Origin: Stenotrophomonas maltophilia
GTDB lineage: Bacteria; Pseudomonadota; Gammaproteobacteria; Xanthomonadales; Xanthomonadaceae
Direction: 5' to 3'
Length of the DNA: 64,000 bases
Assembly: GCA_009912235.1 (NCBI GenBank)
Contig: WNDS01000003.1
Location: forward strand, 372,001-436,000
Shown here: positions 24,743 through 34,747 of the stretch, piece by piece
Layout of the letters: each line of letters begins with the position of its first letter
Numbering within the stretch: the first letter of the stretch is position 1
Notes under the pieces: generated by a model
The model's database searches: none
What the model was told of the DNA's origin: nothing
What the model saw: only the letters and a program-made list of their open reading frames with translations
Made by a program: the position numbers and the translations under genes

Positions 24743-26820
24743 CGCACCACTCCGCTGGGCCGTACCGGCGCGCCGGGGGCCGGCAATGCCGCAGCATCTG
24801 GCGCCGGTGGCGGGCCCGGCGGCTGGCCGGGCGCTGGCGCCGGCACGCCCACCAGCACCGGCAGCCCGGACAGGTGCGCGGCGGCTTCATCGCCGGCCTT
24901 GCGCGAGGCCGGGTCGCCGTTGTCGAAGGCGGTCGCGCCAATGGCCGTGGTGCCGCGCTCGCTGTCCAGCGACTGCAGGCCATCGGGCATCTTGCCCAGC
25001 AGCCACGCATCGAACACCTTGCGCGCGATCGGGGCGGCCGCCGAACCACCGTAGCCGCCGCCTTCCACCGCAATGGCCAGGGCAATGACCGGGTGGTCGG
25101 CCGGCGCGAAGCCGACGAACAGCGCGCGGTGGCGCAGGTGCATCGGCAGGCTCTTGGGGTTCACGGCGGCGGTGCCACGGCGGCTGATCACCTGCGCGGT
25201 ACCGGTCTTGCCGGCCATCACGTAGGGCGCACCGGCGGCGGCACGTGCGCCGCTGCCACCGGGCTGCATGGTGCCCATCATGCCTTCGCGCACGGCCTGC
25301 AGGTTGCTGGAGCTGGGGCTGACCGGCTTGCTCTCGCCCACCGGCATCCGCGTCCAGCCGGCATCGAAGCTGGCGCGCTGCTCGATCACCAGGTGCGGCG
25401 TGCGCAGCTGGCCATCGGCAATGCCGCCCACCCCGTGCACCAGCTGCAGCGGCGTCACCTTCCAGTCGCCCTGGCCGATGCTGATGTTGACCGTGTCGCC
25501 GGGGTACCAGCGTTCCTTGCGGGTCTTGTACTTGTACTGCGGCGACGGCAGGACGCCGCCGATCTCGCCTGTCAGGTCGATGCCGGTCGGCTGGCCGAAA
25601 CCGTAGAAGCCCATGTACTGGTCGAAGCGCTCGATGCCCAGGTCCAGTGCGAGCTTGTAGTAGTAGGTGTTGACCGACTGGGTGATGGATTTGCGCAGGT
25701 CGGTCCAGCCATGGCCGTTGCGGTTGGCATCGCCCCAGCCGCGGCTGGTGCCGGGCAGGTAGAACATGCCGGTGGAGAGGATGCGGTCTTCGGGGCGGCG
25801 CACGCCGCTGTCCAGGCCGGCCAGGCCGATCAGCGGCTTGATGGTGGAACCGGGCGCCACGCCACCCAGCACCAGGCGGTTGAACTGCGGCCGCGAGGGG
25901 TTGTGGTTGAGCGCCTTGAAATCGGCATGGGAAATGCCGTTGACGAACAGGTTCGGGTCGTAGGACGGCAGGCTGACCATGGCCAGCACTTCACCGGTGC
26001 GCGGGTCGATCGCCACCGCCGAGCCTTCCTGGTCACCGAAGGCGGCCGCCATCGCACGCTGCAGGTCGGCATCGATGGACAGGCGAAGGTCGGCGCCGGA
26101 CTGCGCGGCCACCCGGCCCAAGGTGCGGATCGCGCGGCCCTGCACGTTGGTTTCCACCTGCTCGTAGCCCACCCGGCCGCGCAGCTGCTGCTCGTAGTAG
26201 CGCTCCAGGCCGGACTTGCCGATATGGGTCAGCGCCGAGTTGCCTTCGCCGAGGATCTCCAGGTCCTTCTCGTCCACGCGCCCGACGTAGCCGATGATGT
26301 GCGCGAACAGATCGCCATAGGGGTAGCGGCGGGTCAGGTAGGGCTGCAGCTCCACGCCGGGAAACTGCCAGCGGTCCACCGCGAAGCGCGCCATTTCCTC
26401 ATCGCTCACGCGCAGCTTCAGCGTGATCGGCAGGAAGCTGCGGCGGGCCTTGCGGGCCTTGCGGAACGCCTCGATGTCCTCGGCGCTGATGCTCATGATC
26501 TTCGCCAGCCCCGCCAGGGTGGCGTCCATGTCCTTGACCTTGTCCGGGGTCACATCCAGGCGGAAGGCCGGCACGTTCTCGGCCAGCAGGCGGCCGTTGC
26601 GGTCATAGATCAAGCCGCGCCCGGGCACCACCGGCCGCGGCTTGATGCGGTTGGCGTCCGAACGGGTGGCGTAGACGTCGTGGTCGAGCACCTGCAGCTT
26701 GAAGTACCAGCCGCCCAGGCCGACCAGGCAGACCAGCACGCCCAGGAAACCGAGCGCGGCACGGCGCCGGAACTGTTCCCCTTCGGCGTGCGGGTTCTTG
26801 ACCGGGCGGCGGCTGGACAT
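24739..26820 (-). CDS. mrdA: Penicillin-binding protein 2 (elongasome transpeptidase)
   Basis: 693 residues. A single N-terminal helix (ALGFLGVLVCLVGLGGWYFKLQV) anchors a pedestal domain (IYDRNGRLLAENVPAFRLDV, GYVGRVDEKDLE) and the transpeptidase. Active-site motifs are SxxK in GSTIKP, SVN in SITQSVNTYYY and KTG in GKTGTAQ. The C terminus has a Pro-rich tail of about 40 residues. The ATG at 26820 is 2 bp after the mreD stop; the end overlaps rodA by 4 bp. It cross-links the strands made by RodA. Confidence 0.97.
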   Translation of the reverse strand: MSSRRPVKNPHAEGEQFRRRAALGFLGVLVCLVGLGGWYFKLQVLDHDVYATRSDANRIKPRPVVPGRGLIYDRNGRLLAENVPAFRLDVTPDKVKDMDATLAGLAKIMSISAEDIEAFRKARKARRSFLPITLKLRVSDEEMARFAVDRWQFPGVELQPYLTRRYPYGDLFAHIIGYVGRVDEKDLEILGEGNSALTHIGKSGLERYYEQQLRGRVGYEQVETNVQGRAIRTLGRVAAQSGADLRLSIDADLQRAMAAAFGDQEGSAVAIDPRTGEVLAMVSLPSYDPNLFVNGISHADFKALNHNPSRPQFNRLVLGGVAPGSTIKPLIGLAGLDSGVRRPEDRILSTGMFYLPGTSRGWGDANRNGHGWTDLRKSITQSVNTYYYKLALDLGIERFDQYMGFYGFGQPTGIDLTGEIGGVLPSPQYKYKTRKERWYPGDTVNISIGQGDWKVTPLQLVHGVGGIADGQLRTPHLVIEQRASFDAGWTRMPVGESKPVSPSSSNLQAVREGMMGTMQPGGSGARAAAGAPYVMAGKTGTAQVISRRGTAAVNPKSLPMHLRHRALFVGFAPADHPVIALAIAVEGGGYGGSAAAPIARKVFDAWLLGKMPDGLQSLDSERGTTAIGATAFDNGDPASRKAGDEAAAHLSGLPVLVGVPAPAPGQPPGPPPAPDAAALPAPGAPVRPSGVVR

Positions 26821-26822
26821 GG

Positions 26823-27308
26823 TCAGCGCCCGCGACGGCCGTAGCGCAGCGCGTCGAGCAGCACGAACACCAGCGGCCACAGCAGCATGCCCAGCAGCGG
26901 CGCCCGCCAGTACGACCACGGCAGGGTCGGTTCGCCCACCAGGATGTGCACCAGCGCGCTGACGATGCGGTCGTTGAACAGCAGGCCGCCGATGGCCAGC
27001 ATCTGCTGGGACATCGGGAAGAAGCGGATGCGCGCGCGGAAGCGCTGCAGGATGAAGGCCAGCATGACCAGGCGCATGGCCTGTTCGCCCAGCACGCCGC
27101 CATACAGCAGGTCGGCCGCCACGCCGCTGGCGAAGGCGATGCCCAGGCCCACGCGCTCAGGCGCCTCGATGACCCAGTAGGCCAGCACCAGCGCCAGCCA
27201 GTACGGGCGCAGCGGCTGCAGCAGTACGGGCAACGGCAGCAGGCCCAGCAGCAGGGCCGCCACCAGGCTGGCCGGCAGTACCCAGGCCTTGTCGCGCAGG
27301 CGGCTCAT
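26823..27308 (-). CDS. mreD: Rod-shape determining membrane protein MreD
   Basis: 161 residues, five to six membrane helices (LPASLVAALLLGLLPLPVLL; WLALVLAYWVIEAPERVGLG). The segment AYWVIEAPERVGLGIAFASG and DLLYGGVLGEQA is typical of MreD. The start overlaps the mreC stop by 4 bp and the gene is followed after 2 bp by mrdA. MreD supports MreC-PBP2 activation in the elongasome. Confidence 0.95.
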   Translation of the reverse strand: MSRLRDKAWVLPASLVAALLLGLLPLPVLLQPLRPYWLALVLAYWVIEAPERVGLGIAFASGVAADLLYGGVLGEQAMRLVMLAFILQRFRARIRFFPMSQQMLAIGGLLFNDRIVSALVHILVGEPTLPWSYWRAPLLGMLLWPLVFVLLDALRYGRRGR

Positions 27309-28366
27309 CGTGCGGGCTCCTGCGTAGCCGGTTGGGAGGGTTGCGGTTGGGTTGGCTGCGGTTGCCGGCCAACGGCCGGCACTACCGGGGAGCCGGTCGG
27401 TGCCGGGGAGCCGGTGGGTGTCGCGGAACCGGTCGGTGCCGGGGAACCGGCGGGGGCTGCCGGGCCGTTCTCTGCCGGTGCCGTGGTGGCGTCGCCGCCG
27501 CCCAGACGCAGGTTGGGCGGAATCCGGATCGCAGCACCGGGGCGCAATAGGAGTACGTCGCGGCCGCGGTCGAGCTGGGCGGCCGGCTTCAGTTCGCCCA
27601 CCAGGAAGGCGTGGGTGTCGTCCGGGCGCAGCGCGGTGATGCTGCCCACCGGGAAGCCCGGCGGGAAGCGCCCGCCCAGGCCGGAGGTGACGATCTCATC
27701 GCCCACTTCCACGCCCGCGCTCAGCGGAATATCGCGCAGCTGCAGGGTATCGCCGCGCCCATAGACGATCAGGCGCACGCCGTTGCGGGCCACGGTCACC
27801 GGCACGGCATGGTCCGGGTCGGTCAGCAGCAGCACCGTGGAGGTGCCACCGGTGGTGCTGATCACCTGCCCCATCAGGCCGCCGGCATCGATCACCGCCT
27901 GCCCCACATGCACGCCATCGCGGCTGCCAGCGTCGAGCACCAGGCGCTGTTTCACCGGGTCCAGGTCGATGTCCAGGATCGGCGCCAGCTGCACGTCCAG
28001 CCCGCTGCGCTCGGCCACGTTCAGCAGTTCGCGCAGCTGGGCGTTGTCCAGCGCGGCGGTCTGCAGGCGGGTCAGGCGCGCGTTGGCCAGCAGCAGCTGG
28101 TTGCGCAGTTCGCGGTTCTCGGCCACCAGCTGGCCGTGGCTGGCGGCGTTGTCGCGCACCTGGTTGCTGAGCTTGCCGGGCAGGCCGGCCAGCGCCCATA
28201 CCGGCTGCACCAGCGCGTCGGCCTGCGCGCGCACGCGCGCCAGCCAGCCGGCCTGGTCGTCCAGCACGATCAGGATGATGGCCATGGCCAGGTAGGCGAG
28301 CAGTCGCAGCAGACTGGCGGCGTCACCGGATCGGGAGGCTACGGGAGGTCCGGCGTAAGGCGGCAC
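27305..28366 (-). CDS. mreC: Rod-shape determining protein MreC
   Basis: 353 residues from a GTG start. A short cytoplasmic tail, one membrane helix (LLAYLAMAIILIVLDDQAGW), a coiled coil (QLVAENRELRNQLLLANARL) and two beta barrels (VGQAVIDAGGLMGQVIS; IVYGRGDTLQLRDIPLS, DEIVTSGLGGRFPPGFPVG). The last ~70 residues are a Pro/Thr/Gly tail. It contains an in-frame SMAG element (27361-27385) read as VVPAVGRQPQ, plus degenerate PTGSP repeats. MreC activates PBP2. The tail is likely disordered, which may explain why the insertion is tolerated. Confidence 0.96.
   Translation of the reverse strand: MPPYAGPPVASRSGDAASLLRLLAYLAMAIILIVLDDQAGWLARVRAQADALVQPVWALAGLPGKLSNQVRDNAASHGQLVAENRELRNQLLLANARLTRLQTAALDNAQLRELLNVAERSGLDVQLAPILDIDLDPVKQRLVLDAGSRDGVHVGQAVIDAGGLMGQVISTTGGTSTVLLLTDPDHAVPVTVARNGVRLIVYGRGDTLQLRDIPLSAGVEVGDEIVTSGLGGRFPPGFPVGSITALRPDDTHAFLVGELKPAAQLDRGRDVLLLRPGAAIRIPPNLRLGGGDATTAPAENGPAAPAGSPAPTGSATPTGSPAPTGSPVVPAVGRQPQPTQPQPSQPATQEPAR
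27361..27385 (-). repeat. SMAG/REP element inside the mreC coding sequence
   Basis: The 25-bp sequence ending ...CCGGCACTAC is the exact reverse complement of the intergenic units at 3029, 3101, 30868 and 30977. It is in frame with mreC and adds residues near its C terminus. It is the only full-length copy of this type found within a coding region here. Confidence 0.92.
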
Positions 28367-28484
28367 GGCAACGATTCAGTCAGCGAAGGGCGAGGGGAAG
28401 ACACGGCGGCGCCCCGCCGGTGCCGGCCCGCAGCAGCGGGCCGCACCCCGGAAGGGCGCTGCAGGCAGGGCCGGGCGGCAGGCC

Positions 28485-29531
<1,047 letters not shown>

Positions 29532-29813
29532 CTAAGGAAGGAGTCCTGAGGGGTGTCGTGCCCGCCGCGGGATGGCAAAAAAAAATGGGCAGAATTCGAG
29601 GCCGACAAGCCTAGCAACCCGCTTCCCGCCGAGCAAGGAAAAACTAGCTGAACCCGCGACTTGGCTGCGTTTCGGGCCGATCGGGCATCACCGGTTCTGG
29701 CCCTGAGCGGCACCAGCGGGTAACCTTTGCGCCGTCGGGCGCCCAAGGGCGCCGTTTGCTTGCCCGGGAACCGGGCCGGCCCATCCCCAAATTCACCGCA
29801 TAGGCTTACATCG

Positions 29814-30751
29814 ATGTCCGCTCTGATCTGTGGTTCTCTTGCCTTCGACACCATCATGGTGTTCCCGGACCAGTTCAAGAATCACATCCTGCCGGACAAG
29901 GTGCACATCCTGAACGTATCCTTCCTGGTGTCGCGCATGCGCCGCGAGCTGGGTGGCTGCGCCGGCAACATCGCCTACAACCTGAAGCTGCTGGGCGGCA
30001 GCCCGATCCCGATGGGCACCGTCGGCCAGGACTTCGCCCCGTACCGCGAGCATTTCGAGCGCATGGAGATCGACCTGAGCCAGGTCCGCGTGCTGGAGGA
30101 CATGTTCACCCCGCAGTGCTTCATCACCACCGACCACGACAAAAACCAGATCACCGCCTTCCACCCGGGCGCGGTGATGCGTTCGCACGAGAACCACGTG
30201 AAGGACGTGCCGGGTGTCACCTTCGGCATCGTGGCGCCGGGCGGCCGTGAGGGCATGATCCAGAACGCGGCCGAGTTCCTGGAATGCGGCATCCCCTTCA
30301 TCTTCGACCCGGGCCAGGCGCTGCCGCTGTTCAACGGCCCGGAGCTGCGCGATTTCATCGAGCAGGCCGACTACGTGGTGGTCAACGACTACGAGTCGAA
30401 CCTGCTGCAGGAACGCACCGGCTGGGACGAGAAGCAGATCGTCAGCCGGGTGAAGGCCTACATCACCACCCGTGGCCCGAAGGGCGCGGTCATCCACACC
30501 CCGGAAAAGAGCTACGACATTCCGCCGGCGCACGAGCGCCGCGTGGTCGACCCGACCGGCTGTGGCGACGCCTTCCGCGCCGGCCTGATCTTCGGCATCG
30601 AGAAGGGCTACGACTGGCTGACCATCGGCCGCATGGCCAACCTGATGGCGCCCTGAAGGTCGAACACCCGGGCACCCAGAACCAGCGCTTCACCTTCGAA
30701 GAGTTCCACGATCAGTTCAAGCAGCAGTTCGGTTACGCGCTGGGCGCGTAA
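29814..30751 (+). pseudogene. PfkB-family carbohydrate/adenosine kinase, frameshifted near the 3' end
   Basis: The first 281 codons give a PfkB kinase: MSALICGSLAFDTIM, GGCAGNIAYNLKLLGG, FDPGQALPLF and the ATP/anion-hole signature VDPTGCGDAFRAG. At 30647-30650 the sequence ATGGCG replaces the expected ATGGGCG. This stops the frame at 30656, while the lost frame continues as ALKVEHPGTQNQRFTFEEF to the TAA at 30749. One extra G would give 312 residues, the family norm. The catalytic Asp is kept and only the last helices are lost, so a partly active enzyme or a base error are both possible. Confidence 0.85.
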
Positions 30752-30797
30752 GCCGAACTGCCCGCGCATTCCACCTTATCCCCGCGCCTGTCGGCGC

Positions 30798-30820
30798 GCC
30801 CCCTTGAACAACAAGGGGGC
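30798..30820 (+). terminator. Hairpin after the PfkB kinase gene
   Basis: GCCCCCTTG pairs perfectly with CAAGGGGGC around a 5-base loop, 46 bp after the kinase end. No T-run follows on the plus strand, so termination strength is doubtful. Confidence 0.5.
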
Positions 30821-30867
30821 TCTCCACCCGACGGGAAATGCGGGCTGGTGGATGGGCACTGCGCGGG

Positions 30868-31001
30868 GTAGTGCCGGCCGTTGGCCGGCAACCTCAGCAT
30901 GCCTGCAATCGCAGGCCTCCATCCACGCATGGCGTGGATCTACAAGAGCAACCGCCCCCGCGCGAGGCTGCGCCAGGTAGTGCCGGCCGTTGGCCGGCAA
31001 C
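30868..31001. repeat. SMAG repeat cluster, two types
   Basis: Two identical GTAGTGCCGGCC units (30868-30892 and 30977-31001) face the same way. Between them is one reverse unit of the other SMAG type, ATCCACGCATGGCGTGGAT ending CTAC (30921-30943), next to a GCCTGC-AATC-GCAGGC hairpin (30901-30916). The cluster fills the space between the convergent kinase and sulfatase genes. Confidence 0.9.
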
Positions 31002-31032
31002 CTCGGTGACCCTGCCCCGCGCCCCTGCCCGC

Positions 31033-33005
31033 TCACGGCGCGGCCTTCTCCGGCAGCCGGTACAGCTCTTTCTCATACGCTAGCGTGCCCCACATCGCGT
31101 AGGCGTGTGCGCGCCGCGCCAGTTCCGGCCGCAGCGGCTGTGGCCGCAGCTGGTCGCTGGCCCGGTCGTAGCGGAAGCCCTGCGCCGGCTTGTCCGGCTG
31201 CAGGATGGCCACATCGTCGCCCTCCATCCATGCCAGGTTGCGGTCGTACTGCATCAGCGCACGCCCCGGCCGCAGCCGCTGCGGGTCGGTCAGGTCCTGC
31301 CCCAGCATCGGCGTGGGGTCGGCAATGCCCAGCAGCGACAGCAGGGTCGGCGCCAGATCGATCTGACTGACGATGCGGCATCGCGGCGCGGCGCGATGCC
31401 GCCGCCCAGGATCAGGCCGGGAATGTGGAAGTTGCCGATGGGCACCAGGTTCTTCCCGAACACCCGGGAATCATGATCGGCTGCCACCAGCAACACGGTG
31501 TTGTCCCAATACGGCGATGCCATCGCCTTGCGGAAGAACCCACCCAGCGCGTGGTCGGCGTATTTGGCGGCGTTGTCGCGGGTCTGCCGGGGCTGCTCGT
31601 GCAGGGTGATGCGGCCGTCCGGGAACTCGAACGGATCGTGGTTGCTGGACGTGAACACCAGGCCGAAGAACGGCTTGCCCTCTGCGTTCAACTGCTGGAA
31701 CCGCTGGTCGGCCAGACCGAACAGATCTTCGTCCGAGGCCCCCCAGGAGCCGACGAACACCGGGTTGCGGTAGTCCTTGCGGTCCACGATGCGGGTGAAC
31801 CCGTTGCCCAGGAAGAACTCGCGCATGTTGTCGAAGTGGCTTTCACCGCCGTAGTAGAAGCCGGTGTCATAGCCGTGCCGGGCCAGCACGTCGGCCAGGG
31901 TGAAGAAGCGCTGGCGGGTGGCCGGCAGCTTCACCACCGATTCGGCCGGGGCGGGCGGGAAGCCGGTGAGGACCGCCTCGATGCCGCGCACGGAGCGGGT
32001 GCCGGTGGCGTACAGGCGCTCGAACGCCCAGCCCCGCGTGCTGAGCTGATCGTAGTGCGGCGACAGCGGCCGCCCGCCCAGGCTGCCGATGAACTACGCG
32101 CCCAGGCTTTCTTCCAGCACGATCACCAGGTTGCGCGGCGCGCCCTGGTACGCCGGCGGGCGCACGGCCAGGGTGGGCAGCGCGTCGGACACGTACGCCG
32201 ACGCCGGCAGGCCACTGCTGGCGCGCAGTTCGGCCGCCACGCCCTCCAGCGGCAGGTCGCCATACACGCGTGAGGTTTCGCTGCGGTCGGCCAGCTGGCG
32301 CGCGGCGTAGCCCACGGTGTAGAGCGAATTCAGCGGCAGCGCATTGACGGTCGGGTCGATCGAGAACGCCGCCAGGGCCGGGCTGAGCGGCCGATGCCCC
32401 AGGGTGGAACGCACGCCCATGGCTGCCAGCAACAGCACGGCCACGGCCAGCGGCAGCCGCCACAGCCAGCCGGCCTCGGCACGGGGCGCCGGCGCGGCGC
32501 CTGCCCAGCGCCGCGAACCGCGCAGCAGCGCCCAGCACAGCACCACCACGGCCACCGTTTCGATCACCACCGCCAGCGGGTGCCCGCGCAGCAGGGTCAT
32601 CCCCACTTCCTCGGGGTAGGCCAGGTATTCCAGGAACAGGCGGTTCGGGCGCAGGCCGTACTCGGCCATGAAACTGGGCGTGGCCAGTTCCATGAACACC
32701 AGCAGCAGGCTGGCCACGATCAGCCAGGCGCGCAGCAGTTGCCGCCAGGCGTGGCCCACGCGTCCGTGCAGCGGCAGCAGCAGCGCCAGCACGGCCGGAA
32801 TGCCGTACAGCAGGCACAGGGTGGCCACGTCCACGCGCAGGCCCTGCAGGAACACGCTGGACCAGCCGTCGGCGGCGCTGACCCGCGGCGCATGCCACAG
32901 CGACAGCCCCAGCCGTGACAGCGACAACGCCAGCAGGCCGAACACGAAGAACACGGCGATCGGACACAGACGCCGGGACAGCGACACCCACACGAGTCGG
33001 AGCAT
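31033..33005 (-). pseudogene. LTA-synthase-like sulfatase (membrane phosphotransferase), nonsense plus frameshift
   Basis: From the ATG at 33005 (GGAAG upstream) about five membrane helices lead into a periplasmic sulfatase domain. After LVIVLEESLGA a TAG (32094-32096) replaces the expected Glu codon, and the frame resumes FIGSLGGRPLSPHYDQL. The domain continues with TGTRSVRGIEAVLTGFPP (nucleophile Thr region), FYYGGESHFDNMREF and LLVAADHDSRV. A base is missing near 31376, after which the end reads IDLAPTLLSLLGIADP. Restored length is about 657 residues. Family members transfer phosphoglycerol or phosphoethanolamine to envelope glycans. Two lesions make a dead gene likely. Confidence 0.87.
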
Positions 33006-33278
33006 GCAAGGACTTCCAGAAAGGGAACGACAGACACCCACGCCGTTTCCCTGGCAGCGGGCCACACCACGCAAACGCATTACGCCTGCTCCCCGGCAGG
33101 CCTCCACCGATGACTCAGGTTGCCGGCATGGCAGGCCGCAGCTCCCCAGCTGCGCCCGCCCTGCGCCGGCTCCAGGCAGCGCCCGGATTGCCGGCCCCGC
33201 ACAATACACGGCGCGGCGGCCGTTGTTGAGTGCGCATGCGTGTGCCGCTGGCCAGCGGCACGCACAGGGCCCGCCCGG

Positions 33279-33896
33279 CTAGCGCTGCCAGTGCGCCAGC
33301 ACCGCCGTGCAATCGGCCAGGTGCCAGCAGGCCATGCCCGGCCACGGGTTGTCCGGGGCATTGACCAGCAGGGTGCGGGTTCCCGCCGCCCGGCCGCATT
33401 CCAGGTCGAAGCGGTAATCGCCCACCATCACCACCTGGGCCGGGTCCACCTGCCAGCGCCGCACGAAATACTGCAGGCCAGCCGGCGACGGCTTTGGCTC
33501 GGCCTCGTCGCGCCCGATGATCGCATCCTCGGCAAACACGTCACCCAACCCGATGGCCTGCAGCGTCACCTGCGCCAGACTGCGCACGTTGCGGGTCAGG
33601 ATGCCGAGCCGGCAGCCCGCCCCGTGCAGCGCGCGCACCAGGGCCACCGCACCGGTGGCCGGCCGGGAGGTGGCGGCCAGCGCACGCTCGTGCTCCAGCA
33701 GCCAGGCGTGCTTGGCGCGCGCTTCAGCAGCCGGCAGCGCGGCCAGGTGGGTGAGGATGTCATCCTGCGGCGGAATCGACAGTTCGCGCTTGATGCGCTC
33801 GAAGTCATGCACAGCCACGGTTAGCGTGCCATCCATGTCGAACACCCAGTGGCGCAGCGCCGACAACGGCCCCGCGCCCGATGTACCGGGTGTCAC
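33279..33896 (-). CDS. HAD-superfamily phosphatase (PGP-like)
   Basis: 205 residues from a GTG that overlaps the upstream stop (GTGA). The HAD motifs are present: the nucleophile pair in FDMDGTLT, Thr in LGILTRNVRS, Lys in EPKPSPAGL and the acidic pair in VMVGDYRFDLECG. A helical cap lies between motifs 1 and 2, as in phosphoglycolate phosphatases. The substrate cannot be read from sequence. It is coupled to the lipoprotein gene, though a shared role is not obvious. Confidence 0.88.
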   Translation of the reverse strand: MTPGTSGAGPLSALRHWVFDMDGTLTVAVHDFERIKRELSIPPQDDILTHLAALPAAEARAKHAWLLEHERALAATSRPATGAVALVRALHGAGCRLGILTRNVRSLAQVTLQAIGLGDVFAEDAIIGRDEAEPKPSPAGLQYFVRRWQVDPAQVVMVGDYRFDLECGRAAGTRTLLVNAPDNPWPGMACWHLADCTAVLAHWQR

Positions 33897-34624
33897 TGCC
33901 ACCACGTGGGCATGCCGCGCACGTCCACGCCGCCAGTCTCGAACACCGCCGTGCGCGTGCCACCGGCCTTCACCGGGAACTCGATGCTGATCGCCTTGCC
34001 CTGGTGGGCCAGCTTCCACAGCGCCTTCTGGTCGGAGATGAACATGGTGATGGCCTCGTCGGTCTTCGGCCGCCAGGCAGCCATCGCCACCGGCTTGCCG
34101 CCGTCCACGCTGACCTTCACCGTGCACTGCGGGCAGCGGAAATCACCGGCCTGCAGCACCAGGTAGGCGTGGCGCTTCCACTCGGGGTGGTCGCGGAACA
34201 CCAGCTGCACCGGCTTGGGGCCGCTGCTGTCCACGTCCACGCGTTCCTTGCTGAAGATGGTGGCCGAGATCTGCTTGCCCTTGCTGCCGACGGGCATCTC
34301 ATTGTACTGCCACAGCGCCTGCATGCGGCGCAGGTCGCGCGCGGCATCGGCCTTGGCCTTGATCTCGGCAAAGCCGGGCTCGATGCGCGCGGCCGCGTCG
34401 GTGTCCTTGTACTGGTCCAGCAGCACCCCGCCCTGCAGGCGTGCGCGCTCCCAGTCCTGCGCAGCCACGGCGGTGTCGTACTGTTTGGCCACGTCGTTGG
34501 CCTTGGTCTCTTTCTGCACCTTGGCGGCGGCAGCGGCCTGTTCCTGCGCCTGGCGCTCGGCTTCGGGGTTGCCGCAGGCGGCCAGGGCCAGCGTGCAGGC
34601 GGTGATCAGGATCAGTCGTTTCAT
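33893..34624 (-). CDS. Lipoprotein of unknown function
   Basis: 243 residues. The ATG at 34624 has AGGA upstream; an in-frame TTG two codons earlier is less likely. MKRLILITACTLALAACGN gives a lipobox Cys at 17. An Ala/Gln/Lys-rich helical stretch (about 20-110) follows, then a compact domain with a CPQC pair (DFRCPQCTVKVSVDGG), VFRDHPEWKRHAYLVL and FPVKAGGTRTAVFETGG. No family is recognised. The CxxC could bind metal or form a disulfide. It precedes the HAD phosphatase with a 4-bp overlap. Confidence 0.75.
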   Translation of the reverse strand: MKRLILITACTLALAACGNPEAERQAQEQAAAAAKVQKETKANDVAKQYDTAVAAQDWERARLQGGVLLDQYKDTDAAARIEPGFAEIKAKADAARDLRRMQALWQYNEMPVGSKGKQISATIFSKERVDVDSSGPKPVQLVFRDHPEWKRHAYLVLQAGDFRCPQCTVKVSVDGGKPVAMAAWRPKTDEAITMFISDQKALWKLAHQGKAISIEFPVKAGGTRTAVFETGGVDVRGMPTWWQ

Positions 34625-34711
34625 GCGCAAGTCCTTCGTGTCTACGCTTTCTGCAGTGTTGAGCCATGCCCGGTTGCGGCTGGAATGCCGGCCGGGCGTG
34701 GCTCGACTCTA

Positions 34712-34745
34712 CAAAAAAAAGCGCCGGGGGATGCCCGGCGCTTCT
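34712..34745 (-). terminator. Rho-independent terminator of the M1 peptidase gene
   Basis: GCGCCGGG-CATC-CCCCGGCGC forms a strong stem on the minus strand and is followed by eight T. It begins directly after the peptidase stop at 34748. Confidence 0.92.
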
Positions 34746-34747
34746 TC

